DNA of 64,000 nt from Margaritifera margaritifera (lineage: Eukaryota > Mollusca > Bivalvia > Unionida > Margaritiferidae), in assembly GCA_029931535.1 (NCBI GenBank), contig JAQPZY010001495.1:2640001-2704000 (forward strand), given 5' to 3'. Of the stretch, positions 26,058-36,831 are shown piece by piece (the first letter of the stretch is position 1; each line of letters starts with the position of its first letter). Position numbers and translations under genes: made by a program. A model generated the notes under the pieces. The model ran no database searches. It was not told the DNA's origin and worked only from the letters and a program-made list of their open reading frames with translations.

Positions 26058-26778
26058 TTATAAACGGGAAACTGTAGTCGGAGAGGAACTGATTTTCCGA
26101 GAAATAACCTTTGATTCAAATGACTCGAATAATACTTTCTGGTATGTTTGTGGCTTCTTAAGGCAAATAAAACAAAGATATTTCTTAAAATTTCTACGAA
26201 AATTTTGACTAAATATGCAGTAAAGCACAGGATTGGCGGCAGAATTAATATAGGAAATGACGTAACTGAAAACTTGCCATGACCATGTGACTTGAAACGT
26301 TCGTGGGGAAAGCGTGTTGTAGAGCATCAGTATTTGCGGTGGAGCGTAGCAAATGATATACACTAGCACACTGGCAACCAACATTTTTACTACATTTTTT
26401 CTTGCTTTAATGGTGTCCGTTGATCTGTCCATACGGCATTTAAAATCCGGGCGCATCTGGAACCGTGTATGCAATTCATCAGTGCTAGCATACAGTTTCC
26501 GTCCAATTACAGCGTATAGAATAATTTGTATGAACACTGGCACGAAGTAGAACAGAAGGAATTCCATGTATTGGAAAAGTATTAGGTTAGTAATGTGAGG
26601 AAAAACGATCATGCAATACTCGGCGCCCACTCCTGGATTACGTGACTGGACTGTGTTAAATATGACTGTCGGCATACCACACCCGATGGCTATTGGCCAG
26701 ACCAGCAGAACAGCAAAGATGATCTTACGTCGACCGCAGAGAATGTGGGCTTTAATTGGGTAAACGATGGCTACGAAT
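26058..26778 (-). CDS. Neuropeptide GPCR, exon 2 (TM4-TM7, C-terminus)
   Basis: Second coding exon of a rhodopsin-family receptor; with exon 1 it gives 412 residues. It begins after the acceptor CCCTTTTTCAG (AG at 26779-26780) and completes the Arg of the ERF motif, residues 172-174, the DRY equivalent that couples to G protein. It continues FVAIVYPIKAHILC, then TM4, the extracellular-loop-2 Cys (about 228) that pairs with Cys148, TM5, a basic loop 3, TM6 with CYAPP (316-320) in place of the usual CWxP, and TM7 NPVLY (355-359). It then gives SQNFRRNFKK and a Ser-rich tail. The IER-F/Y-xAI-xx-PIKAxxLC pattern and SQxFRxxF after TM7 recall thyrotropin-releasing-hormone receptors and related ecdysis-triggering/EFLamide receptors. 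The ligand is inferred only at family level. Confidence 0.92.
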
Positions 26779-27544
26779 CTGAAAAAGGGAAAAAAGGTAA
26801 GAAAGTTAGTATTGTTGAGGTTTCGTGTAGCAAATTATTTATCTACGTTTCGGAGCCATCTCGAAATTTAGTATTGGGTGTCCAGATTTCTCCATAAGTA
26901 TTACATATATGTGAAAGTTTCTGAATTATAGGTTTAAGACAATGTTGTATCATATAGGAAGCTGGTGATATAACAATTAAAAAAGAAAAAGGAAAAGTTA
27001 ATATAAAGCAATAATTCAAGCCATTTCCATCAAGCTATCCCCTTAATTCTCATGGTACCAAGATAAAGCACTCCGCTTTTATTGCCCTGTCTGTACCATC
27101 GAAGTCGCAGTGTTCCCCGGGTGTTACAGTTTTTAAGTGTCGATTTCTTTCATTTATTATGACATAGTATCAAGCTTTTTATGGCATTTAAAGATAACTG
27201 AAGTTAAGCATTCTCTGGTGTGTTATATGTTTTGTCAACCTGAGTGTGCGGCTCCATTCGAAGAAATTTTGCCATCGTTAATAATACAGTTCTCGAAAAT
27301 TCTATCATGATAAGTAATTTCGACATCAAACTATTGATTATTTTGAAGGTGATGAAATTCTTTCGCTGAAAATCGTAAACATCTCAGTCAAATCTAAAAA
27401 CCAGAAGTGTATCCTTTGGCAATCTTCTTTATTTATATTAATGTAAATGTCATTGTATTCCTTTCAGATATTCATAGGTTGTTATTACATGCATCAAAAC
27501 CTATAAATCATTATGTGAGTGTGAATATGAACGTGATTTTCTCT

Positions 27545-28165
27545 TCTTCCTCATAGCACGTTTAAGACTTAATGAAGCCTCATAGCGCGTTTAAGACTTA
27601 ATGATGCCTCATAGCATGTTTAAGACTTAATAATGCCTCATAGCACGTTTAAAACTTACTGATACTTCACAGCACGTTTAAAACTTACTGATGTCTCAAA
27701 GCACGTTTAAGACTTAATGGTGCCTCATAGCCCGTTTAAGACTGACTGATACTTCACAGCACGTTTAAGACTTACTGATACCTCATAGCACGTTTAAGAC
27801 TGACTGATACCTCATAGGACTTTAAGACTGACTGATACCTCATAGCACGTTTAAGACTGACTGATACCTCATAGCACGTTTAAGACTGACTGATACCTCA
27901 TAGGACTTTAAGACTGACTGATACCTCATAGCACGTTTAAGACTGACTGATACCTCATAGCACGTTTAAGACTGACTGATGCCTCATAGCACGTTTAAGA
28001 TTGACTGATACCTCATAGCACGTTTAAGACTGACTGATACCTCATAGCACGTTTAAGACTGACTGATACCTCATAGCACGTTTAAGACTGACTGATACCT
28101 CATAGCATGTTTAAGACTTACTGATACCTCATAGCATGTTTAAAACTGACTGATGCCTCATATTA
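27545..28165. repeat. Minisatellite, 29-bp unit, ~21 copies, intronic
   Basis: Tandem units of TGATACCTCATAGCACGTTT followed by AAGACTGAC. The first third is more divergent (TTAATGATGCC variants). Two units carry the same shortened ATAGGACTTTAAGAC form, three units apart, which points to duplication of multi-unit blocks. Confidence 0.96.
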
Positions 28166-31100
28166 TTGAAAAGATCATCAATAGAACAAGTCAGAGATTT
28201 CGCTCCTTAATTTTTTATGTACGGTAAAGACAGATGTCATGTTTCGAGCGCCGTTATAAAGAACAAGAAATGATGGAAGAAATTCGATTACTTTGGAATC
28301 AGGGCATTATACAGAGAATTTTAAAACAAGAGATATACCTTTTATTACAAATGAGGCTTTCTTTAATGGTACATTAATGAACAAATCCGACAATAAGAAC
28401 TGCCTTACTGTCCTCTCAGCGAGCAAGAGATTAATGACTTATTATCACGTTGAGCATATACAAACAGAATACACGAAATAATTATCAACTGTCAAAACAA
28501 TATTACACTGACTGACGGCACAGCGTAATATACACCATATTTAACACAATAATGCTGATTATTTTTCCTTTCCCATCAAGTATTAACGGCTGAATTAATC
28601 ATCTGAATGACTTTTAATTCTTGCATCATTTTCTTCTCGATTGTACTGGTTTTATAAGGTATAGAAATTCAACACAAATAACTCTTTATTCAACGGCATC
28701 AAACCTGTAAGGACACTCCTAATTTTGCGAAGGTATCTTTAAACAGGTAGAAGGTATCTTTAAATTTGAACCAAGAATGACTTAAGCGGTCGAGAGTTTT
28801 TGGACTCATCTAGATTTAAAGGTGTTTTACAGGAATTAAGCATGATGTGTCCAAATTCGGTTGACAATACTTAACTTCCTAAAGCAAATTTCGCAAGCTA
28901 AACATTCGGACAAGTCGCCACACGTGACGAGAAAGCCCCAAAATACTATAACTTATATGCAGATGATGATACCTTATCACTATTATCTTGAAATAATGGA
29001 TGTAGAGTTCACGACACCAGCCTGTTTGGTAAATAGATCGAACGTGTAATGCCCGAGAGAAAGCTACTCTTTTAATTCTAATTTTGTCTTTGCAAAAGTA
29101 TCTAAGGGAAAGAAATGAAGAAATATTATACCATCTTCGTCATATGCATCAAATTATAACCGATTAACTTGTCTATTTTGAGGAATACAATTACACTTTG
29201 TTGTTTTTGAAAGCTTCTTGTTCGTCTTGAAGAATAGAGCATATTTTCGTCAAAACGATAAAGCAGGTTTGTTGTTTGAACGAATTGTTCAATATGTAAT
29301 TATGATTCTTAAGTAAATCAGAGATTAATGATTCGTTAGTACATAGAGACAAAATTGCATTAAAGATTAAATTTGTTGCACACTCAGTGGTTCTTACGAT
29401 GGGCGATTCCTGGCAATTACTTCCAAGCATGGGTGTACAATTTTCTGTTTTCATCTTTCACCTGAAATTGTTTTTAGGATACTAAAAACAATTTTCAACA
29501 GCGTCTAGTGCAAAACTATTACCCGCTAACACCAACACTTTGTTACTATTTATTGAAAGTTGTGTCATGAGATTTTAATATTAGAAAACCTTGCTGAAAA
29601 TGAAAAAGATAAGTGGAAAAAATGACATGTTTAGTGTACATCGTGTCGAGATAAGTCAAGAGAAAATGTTCATCAAAATAGAAAACAAAGACTTATGATT
29701 TGTACAGTGGGATAAATAGAACCATTTGGCCGCTTATTATAGCGGTGTTGTGCGGAGAAAGATTCACAACAGAATACAATGAAGGTTTTAAGGTCATTCA
29801 TTTGTTAAATTTCTTTCCGGACAAAAGAAAAATCTTTTTTAGTTTTTTTTTGGCACCTGTTGTTTATGTATTTCGCTGAACTAGGTGCCACAGTACACCT
29901 TTATACTCGCAAATAATTATAATGGTATATGTATTTTAAATTGCTTAATAATGGATAACAAAGGCAATTCCAACATTATTAGAAGAACCACATAGTAAAG
30001 GGTAATATCTTGCCGCATCTGGAACCAATTCAATTATGATAAAAAGCATGACGTAACGTAGACTCCAAACAAGCAAGTATTGAGACAAAGAATCCACAAA
30101 TAGTCTCACGTATTCAAATCCCCAAGCTCCAGCAGCCAGAATGCTTTTAGAATATATTCGTCTCGAACATAAGCTTACTAATGGATGCAAACGTCGTCTA
30201 TCGTTAGAAGTGAATCAATCAAGCAAATTGACGTAAGCAATAGGTAGAAAAGGCAGCATCTTACAAATATTTATTGAGCGTCTTCTATAAGAATAACCAT
30301 GGAAATTTTATTTTATATTGTTCTATTCGGAAACCATTACGGTAGAATCCAAAATAAGATTAAAATAGATCAAGTGCTGATAGAGATTCGTAGACATCTA
30401 TAATGTAATCTATCAAAATTCAAGACGCAATGATGATCTCTCAGAACTATTGTTCTGTTGCCGTGAACCAATCCTTGCCAAACAAAAAATATCGAAGGCT
30501 TTTTGTGAGTCTAACGGAACAGGTATGAAAAGTGTGATCTTTGAAGAGTGTTTATTTGCCCTTTCTCATTTCAGGCAGATGAAGAAAATATGCACTTTTG
30601 TGAAGAAAAAAAATCCTGTTACACACTATCAAGCCAAGAAGTTTTTTCTGCAAGTTAAACAATAAATCAGGTTCATAAGATACAGTTAATCCATTAATAT
30701 AATGCTGATTGATAGTATGCAATGCAAGTGGAAAATTTTGGCTCCTTTTTAGTGAACAGACCCAATGACGACATTGTGTGGGAAAACTTGTGCATAATTG
30801 GACGTAAACTGCAGAAGAATTACAACCGTAGTGTCAGTGACAGATGGCAAGCGTCAGGGGAGTATCATAAATCTATCAAATAATCTTTAATTCGACGTTC
30901 ATTTTGAATCCATTATTGATATTGCCGGATAAGGTGTCTCGATGTACGAGATCCGAACGTTAATAAAATAAATTTTTCATGGAATCTGATTTTGTGAAGA
31001 TATTTACAATAACTGTATAAATTTAATATGGTAACTTACACAGCAATTTTCTTTGGGCCCGGAAATACGGCAACTATATAATGGGCAAGTATTAATAAAA

Positions 31101-31218
31101 TGTGTATTGTTTACTTTAAATAATCGGCAAATTAGGGAGGTACCGATCAAACATGCAGTAAAAAGATAATGAGCTCTGCTCATGTGCTTTTACACTTCAA
31201 TTACTAAGTCATCCATTA

Positions 31219-31221
<3 letters not shown>

Positions 31222-31264
<43 letters not shown>
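31222..31264. repeat. (CA)n microsatellite
   Basis: About 43 bases of CA repeats followed by GTGTGT. Confidence 0.95.
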
Positions 31265-31267
<3 letters not shown>

Positions 31268-31329
31268 TGTATATCTGCCACGCACGAATGCCTATACCAC
31301 CGACTTTGTAGCATCATTTTTTGGTGATG

Positions 31330-31430
31330 TGTACATGGTCGAGATGGTATAGGAGTTGGTGCTTACAGGCAAGGCGATGGGTGCCGTAACCCGCGGATCC
31401 GGGTTCGAATCTCCGTAGAGTACGAATATA
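31330..31430 (+). mobile_element. tRNA-like SINE head
   Basis: GGTCGAGATGGTATAGGAG (A-box-like) is followed about 45 nt later by CCGGGTTCGAATCTCC (a good B box), then a TATA/GATA microsatellite and a short CA tract. The spacing fits a tRNA-derived pol III promoter. The downstream body is absent or replaced by microsatellite, so this may be a short SINE or a tRNA pseudogene. Confidence 0.6.
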
Positions 31431-31930
31431 TATATATTGATAGATAGATATATAGATATACACACACATCGGGACCCTCTAATCATGAACTAGGATTAAA
31501 ACGAAATCCCGAAAAAAAATGAAATAATTTACCCCTGGAAACTTCTTGTTTGCTTTCTGTATTATCCTCGGTTAGTATGTATCGCTTAGCATGAAAACCT
31601 GTTATGATGAACAGAATTTCTGGACCGCTGGTCAATACATAGGTTGTGACATCTAGAGCTAATACGAAAAGAAAGCGGGAGTTGCTGCCGTAAACATCTG
31701 TCAAAAGAAGTGGCATATGACTTGCTCTTACTCCTTGAGCAACTGCAATGTTCTTGTTTAACAAAGTAAACAATTCTTTATATCGCTATTTAAAGTGATG
31801 ATTCAGTGTGGAGAAACTAATAAGAACACTTTATATCGATTATAACAAAACGTCATTTTGACCGAGGATGAAAACCAATAATCTAAAAGTATCATCGTTC
31901 AGTATTACAATGGGTAATGAAACTCCACAA

Positions 31931-32036
31931 TTTCATTGCAATTTTGATATTACTCGTGTTTTTGTTTTTTTGTTTGTTTTTTTGTTTGTTTGTTTTATTG
32001 TTGCTTTTTTTTTTTTTTTTTTTTTTTTTTTGCGAC
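31931..32036. repeat. T-rich low-complexity tract
   Basis: GTTTTTTT-type repeats ending in a run of about 25 T at about 32007-32031. Confidence 0.9.
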
Positions 32037-32239
32037 ATAAAAGTAGAGATCTAGCTAATACAAAAATCAGTTATATCATACCTTATGAGGCGATAGTGTT
32101 CTCTGTAATAGTTTTCATACATGTATCTCACATAAATATTAACACCCGTTTAGCACAAAATATTCATAGCAGTACCATCATATGCAAATACAACACCTTA
32201 TATATTTAATAACATACAAGGTGTGTTCAATCCAGGAAG

Positions 32240-32480
32240 TGGGGGAGACCGAAAACTAAACAGGAATATGAATCTACATGGATCCGACTGGCAAACCAAA
32301 CAGTTTCATAGAAGCCCCATTGCTGAACACTACTTCCACAACTTCAGTGGCGTTATCCTAACTGGAATAGCCCACAATTAAAATTGGAACCTCGAAACCC
32401 GAAGAGCTAAGGAAACTTACTGGATTCGCCGCTTCAGATCTCAGAGACCAGGCGGCTTGAATCAAGAAGAATAGAAACCC
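32240..32480 (+). pseudogene. Penelope-like element 3' end (endonuclease tail), tentative
   Basis: On the plus strand a frame reads SPIAEHYFHNFSG, then, after a stop, RRAKETYWIRRFRSQRPGGL followed by NQE. The R-x-x-E-x-YWIR-x-x-x-S-x-x-P-x-GLN pattern resembles the end of the GIY-YIG endonuclease domain that closes Penelope-like retroelement proteins. Only about 80 codons are readable, with at least one stop. Another retroelement with a similar tail is possible. Confidence 0.45.
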
Positions 32481-32622
32481 TTTTCCCCTTTCATGCTTAC
32501 ATTTGTTTGAAAGGGTTTACCTAAGAAGGTTGTTTGTGCAATTTTTGGCTTTTACATTTTTGGAACTTAACTTTTAATTGGTACCATATAACCATTATTG
32601 TGACGAGGTTTGGTTAAACGTT

Positions 32623-32684
32623 AATACATAGATACATACATACACAGATACATACATAGATACATAGATACATACATACATACA

Positions 32685-32712
<28 letters not shown>
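32623..32712. repeat. (CATA)n microsatellite
   Basis: About 90 bases of CATA/GATA tetranucleotides. Confidence 0.95.
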
Positions 32713-32715
<3 letters not shown>

Positions 32716-33029
32716 CATCTCATTCTTAATTTTGGAAGCATGGTATCATTACTCTTTGAATTATAACTGTACAGTAAATGTTGTCGGGATAACCATTGAT
32801 CAGCATTATTGTAGTAACCTGTTACGTTTCCTTTGTTTCAGTCAGTTAAATAGGTTACCTGCGAGTACGTTAAACACAGAAGATTGTTCTTGTCAAATTG
32901 AAACACCTGATTTATTGTTTTCGTTTGTATGTTTGTAATTGTAATTTGTTTGTGTCGTCCGCCTTGAAAAAAAATTGTATATCTGAAAAGACCTTGGCCA
33001 CAGTTTCTCTGACTTTCTGAACCGTGTTT

Positions 33030-33031
<2 letters not shown>

Positions 33032-33092
<61 letters not shown>
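33032..33092. repeat. (AT)n microsatellite
   Basis: About 61 bases of TA repeats inside the GPCR intron. Confidence 0.95.
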
Positions 33093-33094
<2 letters not shown>

Positions 33095-34398
33095 CGAGCA
33101 GCACGATATGGATGGACTAAGTTTTACTGGGAAATGTTTGTCATGACTGATGATGGTTAATTTATTGGAAGACAGCATAGTTTAGTCTTAAGAAAATATG
33201 ATTAAAGTAAATTAAGTGTTTTATATTGTATAGAGATTCTAGATTTTATTTTTATTTTCATCGTGAACAATTATTATACTCAACAAAACTTTATAAGTGA
33301 ATATCTTGAAATTATTATAATTATATTACAAAAATTGAAATTGTATAAAAATTAAACTCTCAAAGTGATATCGTTCTGTTGAAATAGAGAGAAAAGATGT
33401 GCTCTTTAACATATAGTGTTTTAAGCGTATTACATTCACCTGTCATTAAATAGTTGGTGTTACCATATTTAATCTTAATTGCCCATCTAAACAAAATCTA
33501 TTATAAAAATGACTTATTGGCAAGGTCAATACGTGTCTTCATAATGTTAATCAAGCCAGCTAGAAATGACTCTTGGACAATGAGATATATTTCGCTGTAT
33601 TAAAGCGCATGTCCTATTCTTATACATATAGTCTCTAATCCACAAGAATATGCCAGAACATTAACACTATCAATAAAAACCAAAATAATCGTTTTAATAG
33701 GAATTGAATGATATTTTCGTACACTTTTATTTAATTTGATCTCATCAATTACTAATAAAAATCCACATATTTCCATTAACTTACATTCCAGGAGCAGTCA
33801 ATAAGAAGGCCCGACAACTTATGCGACATAGACTTCATGTTTAGTGGAATCTTATCTCTTGACAGTAAAATAGCAGGTTCGTTCTTATAGCTTTTTGTAA
33901 GGCATATGCTTGTATACAAAGAAATACGAAATGCGAAACAACAATGGATTTACCTCTTCGGTGACGTGTCATATTTATTCTATTAGAAATAAATGGCTTA
34001 TCAAAAACAGAAGAGATTCTGCCAAACTTATATAATACGCGAGCAGATAACAATGTCATTTAACTCTGATACAGTTTAACAAATGACACAACAGTCTATC
34101 TGTACTATTTAGGATATAACCCATGAAGAAAGTTGCACTTATTGTTGCCATATTTTTCCTAATATAATTTTTGTGCCAAATATTCAATTATAGTTTACGA
34201 CTATTTTTGGCCTTATAACACCACTTGCTAATATATATGAGGACTTACGTATTGCCATTGGCAGGAAAAAGGAAACTAACATAACGGTTAGGAAGATGGA
34301 AATGAGAACTGCCTGATTTTATTCTCAAATAGTTTGCATCTATTCCTTCTGTGTGCAGTGAATTGTTGGACGGCGAGTTTGAATCATAAAAACAAATT

Positions 34399-34512
<114 letters not shown>

Positions 34513-35062
34513 TGTCTGGACCAGTTTCTTTGGCTTCTCCGGTACCTTGCAGAAACCTTCTCATCTCAAAATTTCTAAATCGTTTATTAAAACATTTAAT
34601 TAAGAAAAAATAACCTGTGATTTATTCATTTTTTCTTCTCATTCATATGTCAATGATGTCTGTAAATACACAACAATGGGTTAAAGTTCACTGATCTACA
34701 AATGTACTCATAATATAATTTTGAATAGTATACATTATAGCAACAAAGTATATGTATATTTTAACTAAATTTATCAAAGCTAAGCTGGTAAAATTGGGGT
34801 TTTGCACATATACAGACATTTGGTCGATAAGATATTTCTCTGTTGAATTCGAGTGATTCGAATAAATGGGAAGAATTACCTCTATCGTAACAAATCGCTT
34901 ATTAATATCTATTGAATCAGCAGTAATTGGAAAATCATATTTGCTTCCAATAGAAAGGCTAGTGATCATTATTGAAATGGGCGAAGGAACACGTTTAATT
35001 TTGCGTCTAGAGGTAACTTATAGTATATTCTATATTTTGTCACCATACATTTTCGTCAGGAT

Positions 35063-35279
35063 CAGGTATAAATAAGAGGTTAGCTCTGTAAGCCTGTATT
35101 CGTCAATATCAGGTACAAATAAGAGGTTAGCTCTGTAAGCCTGTATTCGTCAATATCAGGTACAAATAAGAGGTTAGCTCTGTAAGCCTGTATTCGTCAA
35201 TATCAGGTACAAATAAGAGGTTAGCTCTGTAAGCCTGTATTCGTCAATATCAGGTACAAATAAGAGGTTAGCTCTGTAA
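35063..35279. repeat. Minisatellite, 47-bp unit, 4.6 copies
   Basis: Units of CAGGTACAAATAAGAGGTTA followed by GCTCTGTAAGCCTGTATTCGTCAATAT start at 35063, 35110, 35157, 35204 and 35251. Copies after the first are nearly identical, suggesting recent expansion. Confidence 0.97.
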
Positions 35280-35329
35280 GACTTAGCGAATTAAAAGTTG
35301 TGAAATGAGTTTGCAGACGACCCTCCCCG

Positions 35330-35588
35330 AGTGACGGATTTATGATTTTGCCATCCCCATGCACAGTCAATTTTTCCGCCCCCTCTCCAAGCATAGCCTT
35401 AAAACCAGAGCCATTAAACACTTTACGCATTTAAATAATGGCAAAATTGAACTAGTGCTTTTTTATTTTTCCAAACGAAATAACTTTTTTTTTAACAGAG
35501 CCAGATTTTAATACTTTAAGATCTGCATCTCCATGAATTTCGCAGCCCTATGCAGCTGCCTTGTCTGCCTAATGGGAAATCCGCCACT
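35330..35588. mobile_element. Short non-autonomous DNA transposon (MITE), hAT-like ends
   Basis: The left end AGTGACGGATTT (35330-35341) and right end AAATCCGCCACT (35577-35588) are inverted repeats with one mismatch. Inside the right end, the minus strand reads GGCGGATTTCCCATTAGGCA and then a GCAGCTGCATAGGGC stretch, a terminal sequence style widespread among animal hAT-like elements. There is no coding capacity in the 259 bp. I could not find an unambiguous target-site duplication because both flanks are C-rich. Confidence 0.5.
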
Positions 35589-35654
35589 GCCCCCGCCTCC
35601 ATCCCTCTTCCCCCTTTGCACCTCCTCCCTCCCTCCCCAACGAAGATGATTAAG

Positions 35655-35952
35655 TCCGAAAGTAAACCACAGCATTGACGGATTTATACCATTACACATT
35701 GACGGATTTATACCATTACACATTGACGGATTTATACCATTACACATTGACGGATTTATACCATTACACACTGACGGATTTATACCATTACACATAGGTT
35801 GCAGGGATACTCAGTCCGAAAGAAAACCACAGCATTGACGGATTTATACCATTACACATTGACGGATTTATACAATTACACATTGACGGATTTATACCAT
35901 TACACATTGACGGATTTATACCATTACACATAGGTTGCAGGGATACTCAGAC
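35655..35952. repeat. 24-bp satellite in two higher-order blocks
   Basis: The unit CATTGACGGATTTATACCAT followed by TACA is repeated five times from 35673 and four times from 35833. Each block is preceded by GTCCGAAAGAAAACCACAG (one base differs) and followed by CATAGGTTGCAGGGATACTC. The whole block (leader, array, trailer) has therefore been duplicated in tandem. The unit shares TGACGGATTTAT with the left end of the MITE 330 bp away. Confidence 0.95.
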
Positions 35953-36078
35953 ACGAAAAAAGGAACACAATTGTGATGTCTTTTTTAAAATGTTAAGTAT
36001 GACATTGTTTACTTACCGCTGATGACAGCACTTATAAAAATAGAAATTATCTACTTCATGGTCATGCGTTTTTGAAAA

Positions 36079-36080
<2 letters not shown>

Positions 36081-36141
<61 letters not shown>
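36081..36141. repeat. (AT)n microsatellite
   Basis: About 60 bases of TA repeats, 170 bp from the donor splice site of GPCR exon 1. Confidence 0.95.
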
Positions 36142-36144
<3 letters not shown>

Positions 36145-36313
36145 TTGGTATAATTTTTATGAACACATGACTCAAGTTTATTTTGGTGGTTATTAATCAC
36201 TCATCCTTTAATATTTCCTTCATAAAAAATATATTTTGCGTAACCCAATTTTGTTTTGCTCTAAGCTTACAATTATTCATTACCTTTCAAGTAAATTAGA
36301 CAAATTGACTCAC

Positions 36314-36831
36314 CTTTCGATACACACAGAAACAAGTGACAGGATTGACACGTACAAAGCCACGACGAGAAGGAATCTGTTGATCCTGCAGACAGCTGTT
36401 CCTAGGAGCCAGCCCCTATTCAGCATGAACTGTACGATTTCCGGTACACCGAAAATCATAATGAGGAAATCCGCAATAGCAAGGTTCGTTATGAAAATAT
36501 TAGTAACGGATTGCCGCATCTTTCGGTCCAGCAATACAACGATGATGACGAGACAGTTACCTAGAAGACCGACAGCTCCGATACAACAGAACAGAACAGA
36601 AAGAATAATCACGGCCTCATAGCTTGCTGGAGCCTTAAATTCATCTAGGCCAAAACTTTCATTTCGGTCAATTTCTCCAGATGGAGAGTTCACTATATCT
36701 GTCAAATTGCTCAGGACACTATTTGATGAGATGATGTTGATGTGATGGTTGAGCTGGAAGTCATCAGACATTATGCCCAGTAGCTGTTCACTGAGCTGAG
36801 TAACTAGATCTGCAGTAGAATTCAACGTCAT
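36314..36831 (-). CDS. Neuropeptide GPCR, exon 1 (N-terminus, TM1-TM3)
   Basis: First coding exon, from the ATG at 36831 to the donor after 36314. The extracellular N-terminus (residues 1-70) has three possible N-glycosylation sites, at Asn4 (NST), Asn42 (NLT) and Asn57 (NES). TM1 (about 72-101) carries the conserved GN at 91-92, TM2 the LAIAD motif (Asp121), and the loop before TM3 has W141 and the disulfide Cys148. TM3 ends in the E-R-F motif completed by exon 2. There is no cleavable signal peptide, normal for this class. The protein should sit in the plasma membrane of neurons or target cells and signal through a G protein on binding a peptide. TRH/EFLamide/ETH-receptor type is my best guess; other peptide receptors remain possible. 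An upstream non-coding exon cannot be excluded. Confidence 0.93.

Noticed and set aside
26353..26550. Plus-strand open frame of 65 codons
   Set aside because: It is the antisense shadow of GPCR exon 2.
24384..28165. CRISPR-like spaced repeats
   Set aside because: The 38-bp and 29-bp arrays have no unique spacers between units; they are plain tandem repeats in a eukaryotic genome.
29191..29454. 87-codon minus-strand frame in the GPCR intron
   Set aside because: Composition is not extreme, but there are no recognisable motifs or splice signals that tie it to the receptor.
34688..34969. 93-codon minus-strand frame in the intron
   Set aside because: AT-rich, no family resemblance and no flanking splice sites.
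36236..36622. Plus-strand open frame of 128 codons
   Set aside because: Antisense shadow of GPCR exon 1; no domain, while the minus strand gives clear transmembrane segments.
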